Positions 21,213 through 31,486 of a stretch of DNA of 64,000 bases are shown one piece after another. Every line of letters starts with the position of its first letter. The first letter of the stretch is position 1. The stretch spans positions 1,976,808-2,040,807 of the forward strand of contig CM044966.1 in NCBI GenBank assembly GCA_024516035.1, written 5' to 3'. The notes beneath the pieces are model-generated. The model had not been told where the DNA came from and searched no databases. It worked only from the letters and a program-made list of their open reading frames with translations. Both the position numbers and the translations under genes were made by a program. This DNA is from Bactericera cockerelli (lineage: Eukaryota > Arthropoda > Insecta > Hemiptera > Triozidae).

Positions 21213-21547
21213 GTTGAACTGGCCTGAAAAAAAATTGACCCTATAAAAGCATTTGATAATGTTCATTATGAGAATTTAATTTTTTTTATCCACAATCAAA
21301 TTCATTTTATTTCTTTATTTATTAACACCACATTATGAAACAGCCTAGACAGAAATTGACCGTTGATGGAAGTGCTGTATAAGTCTCACTAGAGGGCATG
21401 TCATGGACAAAAGTACTGGCTTAAACCTGTTTTGATTTAGATTATTCTTAAGCTGTTTGATAACTTGGACTCTAATAACAATAATACTATAGTAAGCCCG
21501 ATTTGTAAGTTCTGAATGTTCCTAAGTTCTGAAAACTTTTAAAATAA

Positions 21548-21718
21548 TCAAATGTCCTCATTCATCCAATTATCAAATAAAGTTCCAGCAGGGGGATCCG
21601 TCTGTCCCGTTTTTGGACTTGTCTTGTGATCGTTGGGCTCCTTCGGGCTCCCGCTCGAGACAAACACGAAGAAACAGACCATGCATAAGAGCATGACGTA
21701 GTGAATGATATTAACCAT
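21548..21718 (-). CDS. Small secreted peptide, family member 3
   Basis: 56 residues. The signal peptide is MVNIIHYVMLLCMVCFFV and is followed by SSGS. The mature part, about 32 residues, shares the KTxPxTGQ segment with members 2, 4 and 6, then ends in a unique acidic tail (FDNWMNEDI). A polypyrimidine tract and CAG acceptor (AG at 21730-21731) precede the exon. As in member 1, the last codons and the stop fall in sequence that resembles another unit's upstream block (AATGAGGACATTT), so the C-terminus comes from a fusion. The intron extends to a degraded exon-1 donor near 22850 (AAACCTC instead of TTACCTC). Confidence 0.6.
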   Translation of the reverse strand: MVNIIHYVMLLCMVCFFVFVSSGSPKEPNDHKTSPKTGQTDPPAGTLFDNWMNEDI

Positions 21719-22199
21719 GTTGAACTGGCCTGAAAAAAGGTAGAAAAAAATTGACCTTATAAAAGCATTTGATAATGTTCATTATGAGAATTTAATTTTT
21801 TTTATCCACAATCGAATTTATTTTATTTCTTTAATTATTAACACCACATTATGAAACAGCCCAGATAGAACTAAACCGTTGATGAAAGCGATGTATAAGT
21901 CTCACTGGAGGACATGGCAAGGGCAAAAAGTACTGGCTTAAACCTGTTTTGGATTAGATTATTCTTATGCTGTTTGATAATTTGGACCGTAATAACAATA
22001 ATACTATAGTAAGCCCGATTTGTATGCTTTTGAGAGTATAGATCTCCCTTACAAATGTTTATTTTATGATGGTGTGTGTCAAAATATATTGATATTCATA
22101 CCTTGGTTAAAGTCAAATGGTTTTTCAAGCCTTGAATTTACTGAATAAAATTTCCAACATAACTCTTCAATGTTGGTATACAAAACTTTCTACAGCGTC

Positions 22200-22640
22200 T
22201 TTGAATTGGTCTGCACAATTTATTCTAAAACTAAGATCTCTCGAAGGGCGCAGTCTCATTTAAAAAAAAAAATGTAAGTAGTTACTTGTATAGGTATCGT
22301 CCACGCATTAGCCGTATTTTTCTTTCTAACGAAAGTTAATCAAACGGGAATAAAATGAATCAAACTGGAAGCAAGTCATTTTTCTTTTGGAAGTAGAAAA
22401 ATTTCCTCTTCCAAAGACCAAAATGGAAGTACAAAATTATTGCTTCCCGTTCTTTTATAGATTAAGTGCATTGTTTATCTTTAAATTTACCGAAACACAT
22501 TTTTCTTTTACGAACGCGTTGAGTTGAAGTTGAACATTTTTTTTTTTTTTTTTTTTTTTGTGGAATAAAATGGAACTTTGAATAAAATGGAAAAATTTGG
22601 AAATATCGAACTTGGAATTTTTTTTAATCCAAAAGAAAAA
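22200..22640. other. Unidentified insert in unit intron
   Basis: Between unit intron blocks lies ~320 bases with GGAAGTAGAAAAATTTCC-type inverted segments and a T tract at 22540-22560. It may be a small element, but no ends or duplication could be read. Confidence 0.3.
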
Positions 22641-23197
22641 TAGGCCTATTGTCTCCATCACTTGTCGATGATAAAAACAAATCCAAATTTTCTTCGGATC
22701 ACCTGAATTAATACAATGACGGGGCAGTGGCGAGAATATTACAACAAAAATTTATTCGCTAAAATTTCAACAAAAAAAAAGAGACAAACAAATCTCTAAT
22801 TCAGTCAGTCGTAAATAAACTTTTTTTAAAACATTTTCACAAACCTCTTTTGGGAGAACTTGAAGAATTCTATAGGACTACCGCAGGGTTCTTCTTTTGG
22901 TGCACAAGTACTCCAGGTTGTACAACGAGAATCAACAATATTTTCAACTTTTAAAATAATTTAAATGTCCTTATGTATTGTGTTTCAGATCTGGCAACTC
23001 CAAAACAGCAGTTTATCAAATAAATATTTTCATTATCTCACAAAGGCTAATGCAAAACTCTTGGGCTTTAAAAACAAGAAGCCTCTTGCATTATACATAA
23101 TTACACTTCAACAGATAACATGAAAATAATTTCCTTTGTCTTGATATTATCACAGAATGTACATCGTTGATAAAAGGCCAAGTAAGTAATTGTAGCA

Positions 23198-23380
23198 GTG
23201 TTGATAAAAAGACCAAGATTAGCAGAGGATCGACTATCTAGATTGATTGTACGTAATAATAAATCAGTAAATGGTTACTGTACTAAACAAAAAAACAAAA
23301 TTTTCAGAAATAAGGGTAAAAATAAAATTGTATGCTTTAAATGTGGTAAGTATGGTCACATAATGAATATTGCCCAGTAA
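23198..23380 (+). pseudogene. Copia-type gag fragment with zinc knuckle
   Basis: Plus-strand reading RPRLAEDRLSRLIV, then FRNKGKNKIVCFKCGKYGHI, is the end of a Copia gag with a CCHC knuckle in which the fourth ligand is replaced (HIMNIA instead of HxxxxC). The same fragment lies in most unit copies (about 3597, 20697, 25325, 26308, 41540, 55265). It runs opposite to the peptide genes and is a passenger of the macro-repeat. Confidence 0.7.
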
Positions 23381-23672
23381 TTATTTTTTTTTAGTTCATA
23401 TTACAAAATCAAAAAATAGTATTATTATTTTAGACATTTAGAAACATCCTCAACCTCGCCTGGTGGTTACCTTCCACTAAAGAGTATTATTCAAAAAAAA
23501 TATAGAGATGTAAGAGAAACCAAAGTCGAATTGTAAAACGAAACATTGAAATTAATACGCTTTTTTTTTTTTGCTTTCGGTGTAAACAATAGCCGCGTTG
23601 TTCTTTTGAATTAAGCAAAAACCCCTTTTTATGTATTTCCATTACCTAGGCATTGGATCCGGGGGTTCATGT

Positions 23673-23815
23673 TAGTGTGACAAGTCTGTGTAAAACATAC
23701 ATTTTCACTTTAATATTTCTTTTCCTATGTGCTATATCTTATATGTAACTATGTAATGTAAAAGAAATGTACAATAAAACACATTATTATTATTATTATT
23801 ATTATTATGTAATCT
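23673..23815 (+). repeat. LINE-like 3' tail with ATT repeat
   Basis: Breaks the unit B block between GGGGTTCATG and TAATCTTCTCACC. It ends with ACAATAAAACACATT and an ATT microsatellite, as LINE 3' ends or SINE tails do. Confidence 0.45.
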
Positions 23816-23837
23816 TCTCACCATCGTGATTTAGGTA

Positions 23838-24065
23838 TCAATGCCTATTTTTTGATTTTTTCGGACGAGGCGGAGGTGATGGCGGAGACGTAACTATTTT
23901 TATTTCTATTTTATATTCTTCTTTATCATGTCGTCCATGGCGATCTTTCTGTCCAGTTTCGGGAAGTGTCTTGTGATCGCTGGGCCCCTTAGGGCTCCCG
24001 CTGGATCCAACCACGCAGAAACAGACCATGCATAAGAGGATGACGTAGTGAATGACATTGATCAT
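23838..24065 (-). CDS. Small secreted peptide, family member 4 (best-preserved locus)
   Basis: 75 residues. Signal peptide MINVIHYVILLCMVCF then CVVGSSGS. The mature part of ~50 residues has a highly charged middle (DRHGRHDKEE) and a Pro-rich, basic C-terminus (PPSPPPRPKKSKNRH); no cysteine. All gene parts are present: CAG acceptor (AG at 24077-24078), an intron of 759 bases and a donor CAG/GTAAGCG at 24831..24836. The start Met and preceding GCCAGTTCAAC-like leader match the other copies. An upstream in-frame Met in the intron is less likely because it would ignore the acceptor. Role unknown; extracellular or gland secretion is inferred. Confidence 0.68.
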   Translation of the reverse strand: MINVIHYVILLCMVCFCVVGSSGSPKGPSDHKTLPETGQKDRHGRHDKEEYKIEIKIVTSPPSPPPRPKKSKNRH

Positions 24066-24835
24066 GTTGAACTGGCCTGGAAAAAAAAAGAAGGAAAAAA
24101 ATTGACCGTAAAAAAGCGTTTGATAATGTTCATTGTGAGAAATTGATTTTTTCACAATTGAGTTCATTTTATTTATTTAATTATTAACACCACATTATGA
24201 AACAGACCAGATAGAACTTGACCGTTGATGAAAGCGCTGTATAAGTCTCACTGGAGGGCACGTCAAGGGCATTAGATTATTCTTATGTCGTTTGATAATT
24301 TGGACTCTAATATCAATTATAATATAGTAAGCCCGATTTGTATGCTTTTGAGAGTATGGGTCTCTATTACAAGTGTTTATTTTATTATGGTGTGTGTCAA
24401 AATACATATATTGATATTCAAAACTTGGTTGGAGTCAAATGGTTTTTCAAGCCTTGAATTTACTGAACAAAATTTCCACCATAACTCTTCAATGTGGGCC
24501 GTTGGTATACAAAACTTTCTACCACGTCTTTTCATCGGTCTGCACAATTTATTCTAAAACTAAGATCTCCCCAAGTGGGCCGTCTCATTATAAAAATTGT
24601 AGTTAGTTGCTTGTATGAGTAACGCCCACTCATTGTCTCCATCACTTGTCGATGATCAAGAAAAAAAATCCAAATTTTCTTCAGACCATCTAAATTAATG
24701 CAATGACGGGGCAGTGGCGAGAATTACAACAAAAACCTTTTCGCTAAAATTTCAATAACAAATATAGACAAATGAATATCTAATTCGGTCAGTACTAACA
24801 AAAAAAAAAAAAAAAATTAAAACATTTTCGCTTAC

Positions 24836-24915
24836 CTGTTTTGGGAGAACTTGAAGAATTCTATAGTACTACCGCAGGGTTCTTCTTTTGGTCCACAAGT
24901 ACTCCAGGTTGAAAA
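24836..24915 (-). other. Candidate 5' noncoding exon with perfect donor (member 4)
   Basis: Minus strand reads TCAAGTTCTCCCAAAACAG then GTAAGCG, an ideal CAG/GTAAG donor. With the acceptor at 24077 it defines a 759-base intron. The upstream boundary is uncertain; the block AGGACTACCGCAGGGTTC (minus complement) is conserved in all units. Confidence 0.5.
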
Positions 24916-25389
24916 CGAGAATAAATATTTTTCACTTAATCAACTTTTCAAATAATAAAATGTCCTTAGGTATTGTATTTCAGATGTGGCAACTCTAATA
25001 CAACAGTTTATCAAATAAATATTAAATTTATCTCACATAGGCCAATGTAAAAATCCTGGATTCTAAAAACGATAAGCCTTTTGCATTATAGATTTATATA
25101 TATAAATATATATTTAAACTTCTACAGATAACATGAGAATGATTTCCTTTGTCTTGATATTGTACAAAGTTGATAAGAGGCCAAGTAGGTAATGGTAACA
25201 GTTTCATTAAAAAAACCAATATTAGTAGAGGATTGACTACCTAGCTTAATTGCACCTTATTATAAATCAGTATGTATTCTTTTTTAAACATAGAAATTTT
25301 TTTCCAGAAATAAGGGTAAAAATAAATTTGTATGCTTTAAATGTGGTGAATTTAGTTACTTAATGAATAAATCCTATCAATTTTTTTTT

Positions 25390-25640
25390 TAGTTCGTGAG
25401 GCTGCCATTTCCGGCCCTACCCAGGCTGGGTGAGGTTAATGTGGGTAGCTGGTACGATTCCCAGCGAATGGAGGGTAAAACCCCCGTCCTAATCCAGGAC
25501 GTTTAATCAAATAGAATCGTTGGCGTTAAGAAGGGCATCCAGCCGTAAAAAATGTGCCAAAACCAATCAACCTCAACCATGAGGTTGAAACACGTCGACC
25601 CTGCTTGAGCGGGATAAGACAGAGTAAAAGAAGAAGAAAA
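25390..25640 (+). repeat. SINE body with LINE-type 3' tail
   Basis: Lacks a head. The body CCCTACCCAGGCTGGGTGAGG, GGTACGATTCCCAGCG and GGAGGGTAAAACCCCC matches the SINEs at 17596 and 25. It continues into AAGAAGGGCATCCAGCCG and GAGCGGGATAAGACAGAG, a tail typical of RTE-type LINE 3' ends, then a GAA repeat. It interrupts a unit upstream block. Confidence 0.6.
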
Positions 25641-25838
25641 TCAAATCGTATTATTATTTAGACTAAAAACATCCTCAAACTAGCCTATAGGTTACCTTCC
25701 ACTAACGGGTGTTAATATTAAAATTAATAGAAAAAATGTAATAGAAACAAAACTTGAATTGTAAAACAAACAATGATAATAATACGCTTTTTATTTTATT
25801 TTTCGGTGTAAACAATAGAGCCGCGTTTTTCTTTTGGA

Positions 25839-25960
25839 TTAGGCATAACCCCATGTTACGTTTTGCCGAGGGGCCATATAATCCTTTCTCGGAGGAGGTG
25901 GTATTATTATGTCCTCTCCACTTTCTTCTTCAGAACGATCTTCCTGTCCCGATTCGGACA
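25839..25960 (-). pseudogene. C-terminal remnant of a peptide gene (member 5)
   Basis: Minus-strand reading SESGQEDRSEEESGEDIII then PPPPRKDYMAPRQN matches the C-terminal plan of members 4, 6 and 7 (GQ-charged-PPPPR). The signal exon is gone: at 25960 the sequence jumps into a unit upstream block, next to an ~19-base inverted repeat AACGATCTTCCTGTCC.../...GGACAGGAAGATCGTT that probably mediated the deletion. In the remnant, AATAAAATAAA at ~25790-25805 (minus) is a possible poly-A signal. Confidence 0.6.
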
Positions 25961-26393
25961 GGAAGATCGTTATACAACAGTTAATACAACAGTTTATCAA
26001 ATAAATATTTTCACTCACAAAGGCCAATGTAAAAATCCTGGATTCTAAAAACAAGAAGCCTTTTGCATTATAGATATACATATATATTTACACTTCTATT
26101 TACACAAAGAACATGAGAGTAATTTCCTTTGTCTTGATACTGTACAACGTTGATAAGAGGCCAAGCAGGTAATTGTAACAGTGTTATTAAAAAAACCAAG
26201 ATTAGTAGACGATTGACTACCTAGCTCAATTGTACATGATAATAAATCAGTATGTTTTCTTTATTAAACAGAATAAAATTTCCAGAAATAAGAGTGAAAA
26301 TAAATTTGTATGCTTTAAATGTGGTGAATATGGTCACTTAATGAATATATCCCAGCAATTTTTTTTTTTTTTAGTTCATATTAGAAAATCAAA

Positions 26394-27194
26394 TTGTATT
26401 ATAATTTAGAAATTATTATTGAAAAAATTGTTGAAGAAGATTTAATTTTTTCTGCAAATGAAGATAAAGCCCGCTTCAAAGCTCTCCAAGAACCAGAATC
26501 AGGAGCATGGTTACAAGCGATTCCTTCCAAACAAGTTGGCACTTTTGTTGACAGTAAATCATTCCGGATATGTGTAGGACTGCGGCTAGGCTCTACCCTT
26601 TGTAGGCCACATCCTTGCATCTGCGGTGAAACTGTTGACGAAAGAGCCATCCATCCTTTGAGTTGCCAGAAAAGTACAGGAAGATTTCCTCGCCATGCTA
26701 GCTTGAATGACATAATTAAAAGAACCCTCACACTGATCGATATTCCTTGTCAGCTGGAACCACCGGGTTTATGTCCTGAAAATATATCTAGACCCGATGG
26801 AATTACAATCGTGCCATGGTCCAACGGGCAGATTTTGGTATGGGATGCTACATGCAGCGATACCCTAGCACCCTCAAACCTTCCGCTTACCAAATGTAAT
26901 GCTGGAGCAGCCGCAGAGAGAGCATGTGTAAATAAACATAGAAAATATCTCCATCTAGAACGACAGAATTACATTTTGAAAGCTTTTGCGATTGAAACAA
27001 TGGGGCCGATTTGTAAAGAAACTAAACAATGGCTAGAAGAACTAAAAAGATCCATTGTAAAAAAGACTGGAGACCCAAGATCGGGAAATTATTTGCTGCA
27101 ACAGATAAGCCTTGCAGTTCAACGAGGCAATGCTGCAAGTGTTTTGGGTTGTCGCCCAAATGATGATGTACTGAGTAATGTTTTTTATGTTTAA
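26394..27194 (+). CDS. Retroelement C-terminal protein: CCHC motif and nuclease-like core
   Basis: 266 residues, open throughout. PESGAWLQAIPSK (34-46), LRIxVGLRLG-like segment (58-66), a C75-C77-H87-C91 zinc motif followed by RFPRHASLND, then RPDG (133-136) and WDATC (150-154), and a terminal QISLAVQRGNAASVLG. The zinc motif followed by spaced acidic residues resembles the CCHC plus restriction-like endonuclease end of R2-type LINEs, but I cannot name the family; a different retroelement polyprotein is possible. It is inserted in a unit with TTTAGAA repeated on both sides. The first ~12 residues may come from flanking sequence, so the true protein probably started upstream in a lost RT domain. 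Confidence 0.6.
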   Translation: MYYNLEIIIEKIVEEDLIFSANEDKARFKALQEPESGAWLQAIPSKQVGTFVDSKSFRICVGLRLGSTLCRPHPCICGETVDERAIHPLSCQKSTGRFPRHASLNDIIKRTLTLIDIPCQLEPPGLCPENISRPDGITIVPWSNGQILVWDATCSDTLAPSNLPLTKCNAGAAAERACVNKHRKYLHLERQNYILKAFAIETMGPICKETKQWLEELKRSIVKKTGDPRSGNYLLQQISLAVQRGNAASVLGCRPNDDVLSNVFYV

Positions 27195-27307
27195 TAAAAT
27201 ATATAATTTGGTCAGCACAATAAAAATTTTTAGAACTTTAAAAACATCCTCAAACTCGCCTATAAGTTACCTTCCACTAAGGGATGTTAATATTATAATT
27301 TATAGAA

Positions 27308-30240
27308 TTTTTTTTTTTTTTTTTTTTCAATATAAATCCCACTTTGGGCATTTATTGATACATTACAATCTAGATTAAATCTAATAAGCAATTTTATTCT
27401 AAAAAGGTTATAGTAAAAAGTAAAATATATGTACATAAACATAAATATTCTTAAGTCTAGTTGAGGTGGTTACATTTTGCGCTGTACCGTTACGAAGTAT
27501 AAAAGTAATTTATACTAAATCAAATGGTTTCTTCCTCTTTAATCTTCTAACTAGGTCTGAAACATTGAGAAGATGGACGGCCTCAATATTTTCATGTACC
27601 TCTAGCCTCTGTTGATGTTTTGAGGCATAAATTTGCATTGTTTCTCTAACTGACTCAACGCCCAAGTCGCGGTGCAGTAAGTTGTTCCTAATGTACCATG
27701 GGGCATTGACAATGTCCCTTAGCACTTTGTTCTGAAATCTCTCTATAATGAGTCTGTTGGATGCGCTGGTACAGCCCCAAAGCTGGATACCATAGGTCCA
27801 AACTGGTTTCAGGACCTGGTTGTATAGTAAAAGTTTATTCTCGATGGGAAGTGGAGAGTAGCGTCCCATTAGCCATTTCATCTTGTTGTACTTCATATCA
27901 AGTTGAGTTCTTTTCTTCTTTACGTGTTCTTTCCATTTCAGTTTTGCATCGAGAGTCATTCCCAAGTATTTCGCTTGATTCGAGAAGGGAATGATTTTGT
28001 TATTGATGTAAATCGGTATGTAGGGCTGATTTCTGTTGGTAAAATCCACATGAACCGACTTACTATCATTTAGTCTTATTCTCCATTTTGAAGTCCACCT
28101 TTGAAATCTGGAGAGGGTTTGGTTGAGTTCTGATGATGTTTCTTCGGTATTATCTCCAACTACCAAAAATGCTGTGTCATCAGCAAATGTGGCAATAGTG
28201 TTTTCTTCTTCCTCGGGCATGTCACTTGTGTACAATAGATACAAGACTGGTCCAAGTACGCTTCCTTGGGGAACGCCTGCACATATTTCTTGTAGTTCAG
28301 AATATGCATCTTCATGTTTAATTCTAAAATACCGATTTGAGAGGTATGATTCAAGAATTTTGGCAAGTTTTTCTGGCAACATTTTTTTCAACTTGAATTT
28401 CAAGCCTTCATGCCATACTTTATCAAAAGCTTTAGTTACATCTAGAAATACTGCGGAGCATACTTTCTTTTCTTCTATTGATTTTTCTATCAGATGAACA
28501 AGTCTGTGCACTTGTTCTATGGTAGAATGTTTTGTTCTGAACCCAAACTGATGGTCTGGTATGAGTTTCTTGTCAAAAATGACTGATGTTAAGCGTTTGT
28601 ATAAAAGTTTTTCGAACAATTTTGATAGCACAGGGAGCAGAGAGATGGGTCTATAAGACTTCAGCTCCTCGGGTTGTTGTCCTGGTTTCTGAATCATGAT
28701 TACTTCAGCAATTTTCCATAATTGCGGCACATATTGTATCTTGAAAGCTGCGTTTATTATTTGTGTTATCCTAACGCAAGCTTTCCGAGGGAGTTCCTTG
28801 AGGACTTGACCTGTTATTAAGTCATATCCAGGGGATTTTTTCGGATTAATTTCTTTATCAATTGTTCTCTGTAGCTCTCTTACTGTTATGCAAGGGATAT
28901 AGTAATCCTCTTCTTGATATAGCATATGTGGAAGAGGTTGTTCATTTGAATCTGGTTCGTTAGGATTAAATATTTTTGATAAATATTTAGCAAATAGTTG
29001 ACATTTATTATTATTATCACGGATCCATTTACCCTCCGAGTCTCTCAATGGTGGAGATTGATTAATGGGTCTTTTGAGTGGTTTAATGGCTTTCCATAAT
29101 GAGTAGTCTGAATTTTGATCTGGGGAAAGCTCACTAAGAAAGGTATTAATCGATTCCTTTTTTAAATCTTGTATTTCTTTACGCACCTTTTCTGATAACT
29201 TATTGTAAATTGTTTTATGCAGAGGGTAGCGAGTGTTCTGCCACTTCTTCCGTGCTCTCCTTTTTTCTTTTATGAGTGTAACAATTTCTTTGGGGTAATT
29301 TATTCCATGAAGTTTCTTGGAAACTTGAGGTGTATTGTCCCACGCAGACTTTTGTATAGCATCAACAAGATCTTCAAGAGCTTGATCGATTTGGTCTTCC
29401 GTTTCCAGAGGAGAATTTAAGGTTATTCTCTTTGATAGATTTATTTTGAAGCTGTCCCAATCAGTTCTTTTGTTGACCAGAACTGGATTGTTTGGTTTTG
29501 TGATAATATTTTCGCTGATGGTAAGAACAATAGCCGAGTGATCAGAGCACAAGTCAAGATGTTCATCAATCTTCATGTAGTTAGCAGAAATATTTTTGTA
29601 GATAAAAAAATCTATTAGATCTGGTATTTTTTGAGGGTCTGTTGGCCAGTAAGTGGGTTTTCCTGTGGATACATAGTCTCCATTATTTTCTTTCAAAGTC
29701 TTAAAAAGAATTTTTCCTCTTTCAGTTGTCATGCGAGAGCCCCAATGTAGATGCTTTGCATTGAAATCTCCGCCTATGATGAATCTATTGCCAATTTCTT
29801 TGAAAATTTGATTGAGATCATTTTCTGTTAATCTTTTCCCAGGAGGACAGTAGATACTTGCAATTGTTATTGGAGCCTGCATTGTATGGACTGCAATAGA
29901 TGCCAGTTGTATGCTTTCGGTTTGAAACTTGAGGTCTTCATGCTGTTTTAGGTGTTCTTTAATGAATATACCACTACCCCCACGAGCATTATTACTTGGA
30001 TGGATGGTATGATAAAATGTATAACCCTTTATTTGGCAAAAGTGTTGATCTGTCATGTGTGTTTCACTGATGAGGCACACGTCAATATTATTTAGTTCTA
30101 GTATCACTTGGAGCTCATTTTTTCTTGCTATGAGTCCATTAGCATTCCAGGCAAGAATAGATATACTCTTCATGATTTTTTAGGTTTTGGGCCCGTTTTT
30201 GACCGGTTTTCAATTTTTTCTACTCTTTCTTTCATATTAA
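27308..30240 (-). mobile_element. Jockey retrotransposon, copy 2, 5'-truncated
   Basis: Same element as 10511..14996, poly-A at 27308-27327 (T tract), complete 3' untranslated region and ORF2, but cut within the end of ORF1 at ~30240, the usual result of incomplete target-primed reverse transcription. It lies in a unit 3' flank; flanking homology resumes at AAAAAATGTAAGAGAAAC. By eye it differs from copy 1 at about 6-7 positions in ~2.9 kb. Confidence 0.92.
27510..30173 (-). CDS. Jockey ORF2, copy 2
   Basis: Intact 887-residue endonuclease/RT, same motifs as copy 1 (WNANG, GDFNAKH, GVPQGSVLGP, FADD). The two visible amino-acid differences are His to Gln at residue 77 and Asn to Asp at residue 352. 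The other differences seen are synonymous or noncoding. It has no gag of its own, so it would depend on gag supplied in trans. Confidence 0.93.
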   Translation of the reverse strand: MKSISILAWNANGLIARKNELQVILELNNIDVCLISETHMTDQHFCQIKGYTFYHTIHPSNNARGGSGIFIKEHLKQHEDLKFQTESIQLASIAVHTMQAPITIASIYCPPGKRLTENDLNQIFKEIGNRFIIGGDFNAKHLHWGSRMTTERGKILFKTLKENNGDYVSTGKPTYWPTDPQKIPDLIDFFIYKNISANYMKIDEHLDLCSDHSAIVLTISENIITKPNNPVLVNKRTDWDSFKINLSKRITLNSPLETEDQIDQALEDLVDAIQKSAWDNTPQVSKKLHGINYPKEIVTLIKEKRRARKKWQNTRYPLHKTIYNKLSEKVRKEIQDLKKESINTFLSELSPDQNSDYSLWKAIKPLKRPINQSPPLRDSEGKWIRDNNNKCQLFAKYLSKIFNPNEPDSNEQPLPHMLYQEEDYYIPCITVRELQRTIDKEINPKKSPGYDLITGQVLKELPRKACVRITQIINAAFKIQYVPQLWKIAEVIMIQKPGQQPEELKSYRPISLLPVLSKLFEKLLYKRLTSVIFDKKLIPDHQFGFRTKHSTIEQVHRLVHLIEKSIEEKKVCSAVFLDVTKAFDKVWHEGLKFKLKKMLPEKLAKILESYLSNRYFRIKHEDAYSELQEICAGVPQGSVLGPVLYLLYTSDMPEEEENTIATFADDTAFLVVGDNTEETSSELNQTLSRFQRWTSKWRIRLNDSKSVHVDFTNRNQPYIPIYINNKIIPFSNQAKYLGMTLDAKLKWKEHVKKKRTQLDMKYNKMKWLMGRYSPLPIENKLLLYNQVLKPVWTYGIQLWGCTSASNRLIIERFQNKVLRDIVNAPWYIRNNLLHRDLGVESVRETMQIYASKHQQRLEVHENIEAVHLLNVSDLVRRLKRKKPFDLV

Positions 30241-30440
30241 AAAATGTAAGAGAAACAAAACTTGAATTGTAAATCAAACAATGATAATAATACGATTTTT
30301 ATTTTATTTTTAGGTGTAAACAATAGAGCCGCTGTTTTTCTTTTGGATTAGGCATAACCCCATTTTATGTCTTTTCATTGCGTAGGAATTTACCGGGGGT
30401 CCATATAATCCTCTCAACCTCGTGATTTAGGTATCTATGC

Positions 30441-30635
30441 CTATTTCTCGGAGGAGGCGGAACTATTAATATGTCTATTCCACTTTTTTTCTTTATCATA
30501 TCGTCCATAGCGAGATTCCTGTCCCGTTTCGAGACGTGTCTTGTGATGGCTGGGCCCTTTAAGGCTCCCGCTCGAGACAATCACGAAGAAACAGACCATG
30601 CATAAGAGAATGACGTAGTGAATGACATTGAACAT
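30441..30635 (-). pseudogene. Secreted-peptide family member 6, acceptor lost and frame shifted
   Basis: 64-residue reading with the signal peptide MFNVIHYVILLCMVCFFV and the GPSHHKTRLETGQ segment. After DKEK, one extra base in a T tract moves the frame; the other frame (to 30365) contains the family's IVPPPPRNRHR motif. The splice acceptor CAG/GCC is now CAA/CCC because a MITE (30655..31037) replaced the intron. It is probably not a working gene. Confidence 0.6.
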
Positions 30636-30654
30636 GTTGAAATGGGTTGAAAAA

Positions 30655-31037
30655 AGAGTCCTCGGGACGGCCGCCGACTTTTATCAAACTTGCCCTTGTC
30701 TGTGCCAAAATTTGTTCGGACAAATGTCGAGTGTTATATTGAGTAAAAAAGTTTTTTTTCTGTTCAGGTGTAAAAAAATATGACAAACCAAACCGTATGA
30801 AACAAAGTAGTGTAACAAGAAACATCTAAATTTTGTTGGTTTTCTGCAGAATTAATCAGAATCAATTCATTTTAAACAGGAACAAAGCACTGACCAGAAG
30901 AATAAGCCAAAGTCGGACTTTTTCGGAAAGTTGCAAAAAACCACTTTGTGCAGTTACAAAGGCGAATCCGAAAAATCGAATTGCAGATCCGGCCTGGAAG
31001 TGTATCCGGTGTAAACGTTTTTTTGGTCCACCCTGTA
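30655..31037. mobile_element. MITE with CACCCTGTA end, copy 1
   Basis: Shares ATCAAACTTGCCC...GTGCCAAAATTTGTTC, TTTTGTTGG.TTTCTGCAGAATTA and GGTGTAAACG...TTTTTGGTCCACCCTGTA with 52880..53201. The right end is typical of Tc1/mariner-type elements. It fuses the peptide exon at 30.6 kb to the middle of an exon-1 block at 31038. Confidence 0.6.
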
Positions 31038-31486
31038 TAGGACTACCGCAGGGTTCTTCTTTTGGTCCAAAAGTACTTCAAGTTGTACAACGAGAATCAA
31101 CAATTTTCAACTTTTCAAATAATAAAATGTCCTTATGTATTGTGTTTTGGAGTGGCAACTCCAAAACAGCAGTTTATCAAATAAACATTTTCACTACCTC
31201 ACAAAGGACAATTTAAAAACTCCTGGATTCTATAAACAAGAAGCCTTCTACAGATAACATGAAACTGATTTCCTTTGTCTTGATATTATCACAGAATGTG
31301 CGTCGTTGATAAGAGGCCAAGTAGGGAATTGTAGCGGTGTTGATAAAAAAGACCAAGATTAGTAGAGGATTGACTATCTAGCTTAATTTGTACATTATAA
31401 TAAATCAGTAAATGGTTACTTTATACATAGAAACAAAATTTTGAGAAATTAGGTTAAAATAAAATTGTATGCTTTAAATGTATTGA

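Noticed and set aside
28123..28497. Plus-strand ORFs inside the Jockey copies (also 11333..11707, 13548..13955)
   Set aside because: They lie antisense to intact, motif-rich Jockey ORFs and show no protein features of their own; duplicate ORFs simply reflect the duplicated element.
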